Assembly: GCA_910588285.1 (NCBI GenBank)
Contig: CAJUQB010000156.1
Location: forward strand, 1 to 7,886
Length of the DNA: 7,886 nucleotides
Origin: an uncultured Lachnospiraceae bacterium
Lineage (GTDB): Bacteria; Bacillota; Clostridia; Lachnospirales; Lachnospiraceae
Direction of reading: 5' to 3'
Shown here: positions 6,889 through 7,886 of the stretch, piece after piece
How positions within the stretch are numbered: position 1 is the stretch's first letter
Layout: the number at the start of each line of letters is the position of its first letter
Notes under the pieces: model-generated
What the model saw: only the letters and a program-made list of their open reading frames with translations
Database searches by the model: none
What the model was told of the DNA's origin: nothing
Position numbers and translations under genes: made by a program

Positions 6889-6924
6889 TATACTTATTGG
6901 GAGAAGTAGTTCAATAAGTATAAT
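6889..6924 (+). promoter_or_regulatory. Promoter overlapped by an 11-bp inverted repeat
   Basis: TTGGGA (6897-6902), 16 bases and a perfect TATAAT (6919-6924) form a good sigma-A-type promoter on the + strand. TATACTTATTG at 6889-6899 is the exact reverse complement of CAATAAGTATA at 6912-6922, and the two arms cover parts of both boxes. This is the usual geometry of a repressor operator. The predicted start near 6931 lies about 200 bases before the kinase-like gene at 7129. A second possible extended -10 (TGCTAAGAT, 7002-7010) lies between. No regulator gene is visible nearby. Confidence 0.5.
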
Positions 6925-7044
6925 ATAGCGAATTTTTCACGATAGCACAACGGTTAAAACATCCAACCTGGGAAAAACGTATAGCAAAACCCCCACAGAT
7001 ATGCTAAGATATACCAGAGAATATCTTACAGTATGGGAGGATAA

Positions 7045-7065
7045 ATGAAAACAGCCGGCCCTTGA
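7045..7065 (+). other. Six-codon ORF with strong ribosome site
   Basis: GGGAGG at 7035-7040 is the best ribosome site in this part of the window and sits four bases before an ATG. The frame encodes only MKTAGP before a TGA at 7063-7065. It is either a leader peptide upstream of the kinase-like gene or the surviving start of a decayed gene. Confidence 0.25.
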
Positions 7066-7128
7066 TTGTGAGAATAACAAAATATTTCATGAGTTTCTGG
7101 CATAGGAATAAGATGGAGAATAGGAAAA

Positions 7129-7650
7129 ATGAACAAATTAGTCATAATTATCAATGGAAACGGCGGCGTGGGAAAGGATACCCTTTGTGAATTTGCCCAA
7201 GGGAAATACCGGGTTCGGAATGTGTCAGCCATCACTCCCATCAAGGAGATTGCCCGCCAGAATGGCTGGAACGGGGAGAAGGATGCCAAGTCCCGCAAAT
7301 TTCTTGCAGATCTGAAACAGGTTTTTGTTGAATATAATGATTTGCCTCTGCAATACCTTCAGGAACAGTATCAGAGCTTTCAGGAAGGCACAGAGGAGAT
7401 TATGTTTGCCCAGATCAGAGAGGGAGAGGAGATTGACAAGTTTAAAAGAACGGTGGAAACTCCCTGCGTAACCCTCCTTGTTTCCCGGCAGCAGGAGGAT
7501 CACCCCTGCTGGGGAAATGCTTCTGATGATAATGTGGGAGACTATATTTACGATTATCATTATCAGAACGACAAGAGCCTGGAGGAAGCGGAAGGGGATT
7601 TCCTTGAATTTCTAGAAATGATTTTTGAAAAGGAAACAGGTATACGATAG
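7129..7650 (+). CDS. P-loop NTPase, dNMP/adenylate-kinase-like
   Basis: A 173-aa cytosolic protein with a clear Walker A motif near the N-terminus: strand LVIIIN then GNGGVGKDT at residues 10-18, K16 binding phosphates. Further family-like blocks are VSAITPIKEIA (32-42), the GWNGEKDAKSRKFLADLK segment (46-63), EIMFAQIREGEEI (90-102), CVTLLV (113-118), and a YDYHYQND motif (141-148) followed by a C-terminal helix. This is the architecture of small nucleoside/nucleotide kinase-like P-loop proteins seen in Clostridia, often annotated as dNMP kinase or adenylate-kinase-like. The acceptor substrate cannot be inferred. The ATG at 7129 has GGAG at 7115-7118 and AGG at 7122-7124 upstream. It appears intact and is followed by a strong terminator. 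Confidence 0.75.
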   Translation: MNKLVIIINGNGGVGKDTLCEFAQGKYRVRNVSAITPIKEIARQNGWNGEKDAKSRKFLADLKQVFVEYNDLPLQYLQEQYQSFQEGTEEIMFAQIREGEEIDKFKRTVETPCVTLLVSRQQEDHPCWGNASDDNVGDYIYDYHYQNDKSLEEAEGDFLEFLEMIFEKETGIR

Positions 7651-7720
7651 AAAACGGGCCATTTGGGGGCATGGTTTATAAGATTATCCCTGCTATTTCC
7701 AATATTCAAACCAAAATAAA

Positions 7721-7789
7721 ATCCAAACCTTTTTCAAGAAGGACTGAATTTTCAGTGTTTATATTGAAAAAAGGTTTGGATATTTTTTT
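7721..7789 (+). terminator. Strong rho-independent terminator, probably bidirectional
   Basis: ATCCAAACCTTTTTCAA at 7721-7737 pairs with TTGAAAAAAGGTTTGGAT at 7764-7781: a 17-bp stem with one bulged A. A small inner ACTGAA/TTCAGT repeat lies in the loop. Seven Ts follow at 7783-7789. It lies 71 bases after the kinase-like gene's stop. The AAAATAAA before the left arm gives a T-rich tail on the minus strand, so it could also stop transcription coming from the right. Confidence 0.85.
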
Positions 7790-7886
7790 GTTTAATTATC
7801 TCCAGGGTCACCAAAGCCTTTGCTTTATCTTCGATTGTGATATCCAGATAAACCTTCGGCCTTCATTATTTGTTTTAAATAAGGAC

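Noticed and set aside
7790..7886. Minus-strand coding end (string DITIEDKAKALVTLEIIKQK)
   Set aside because: It looks protein-like, but a stop lies just upstream in frame and no start is visible. With the window ending here it could be a frameshifted gene tail or chance.

Overview
The window looks like accessory DNA from a low-to-moderate GC Firmicute, most likely a gut Clostridia/Lachnospiraceae bacterium. The reasons are strong AGGAGG-type ribosome sites, a DUF3791/DUF3990 cassette, a SEC-C protein, an AAA-ATPase/PD-(D/E)XK protein of the PF09820/PF08011 type, a clostridial-type P-loop dNMP-kinase-like protein and IS1380-family debris. No rRNA, tRNA, CRISPR array or riboswitch was seen. Family names come from recognising protein sequence, not from a database search.

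Left third (1-2183): a small + strand operon of three overlapping or near-contiguous genes. These are a DUF3791 protein, a DUF3990 protein with ADP-ribosyltransferase-like motifs, and a short acidic partner. The operon lies between two same-orientation 62-bp repeats exactly 2,000 bp apart (56-117 and 2056-2117). I interpret the repeats as one end of an IS1380-type element. The second repeat is followed inward by a badly truncated IS1380 transposase on the minus strand, then by an unrelated minus-strand coding scrap. On the outer side of the second repeat is the 3' tail of an interrupted + strand gene, which overlaps the start of the next gene by ATGA.

Middle (2180-5544): + strand genes. They are an unrecognised 89-aa protein, a DUF6155-like protein, then a probable operon of an unrecognised 344-aa helical protein, a possible 35-aa ORF and a TPR-like protein ending in a SEC-C zinc motif. 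An extended -10 promoter precedes the 344-aa gene.

Right third (5547-7886): a minus-strand AAA-ATPase/PD-(D/E)XK pseudogene meets the SEC-C gene tail to tail. It has lost its P-loop end, carries an internal frame-breaking deletion, and is split by a 160-bp MITE with 18-bp perfect terminal repeats and TA target duplications. Next come an intergenic region with an inverted repeat laid over a good sigma-A-type promoter, a P-loop nucleotide-kinase-like gene, and a strong, probably bidirectional, terminator.

The best candidate for an under-described system is the DUF3791-DUF3990-partner operon, plausibly a toxin-antitoxin-like or effector module built on an ADP-ribosyltransferase fold. The best-supported structural finding is the MITE, whose empty insertion site can be reconstructed base for base.
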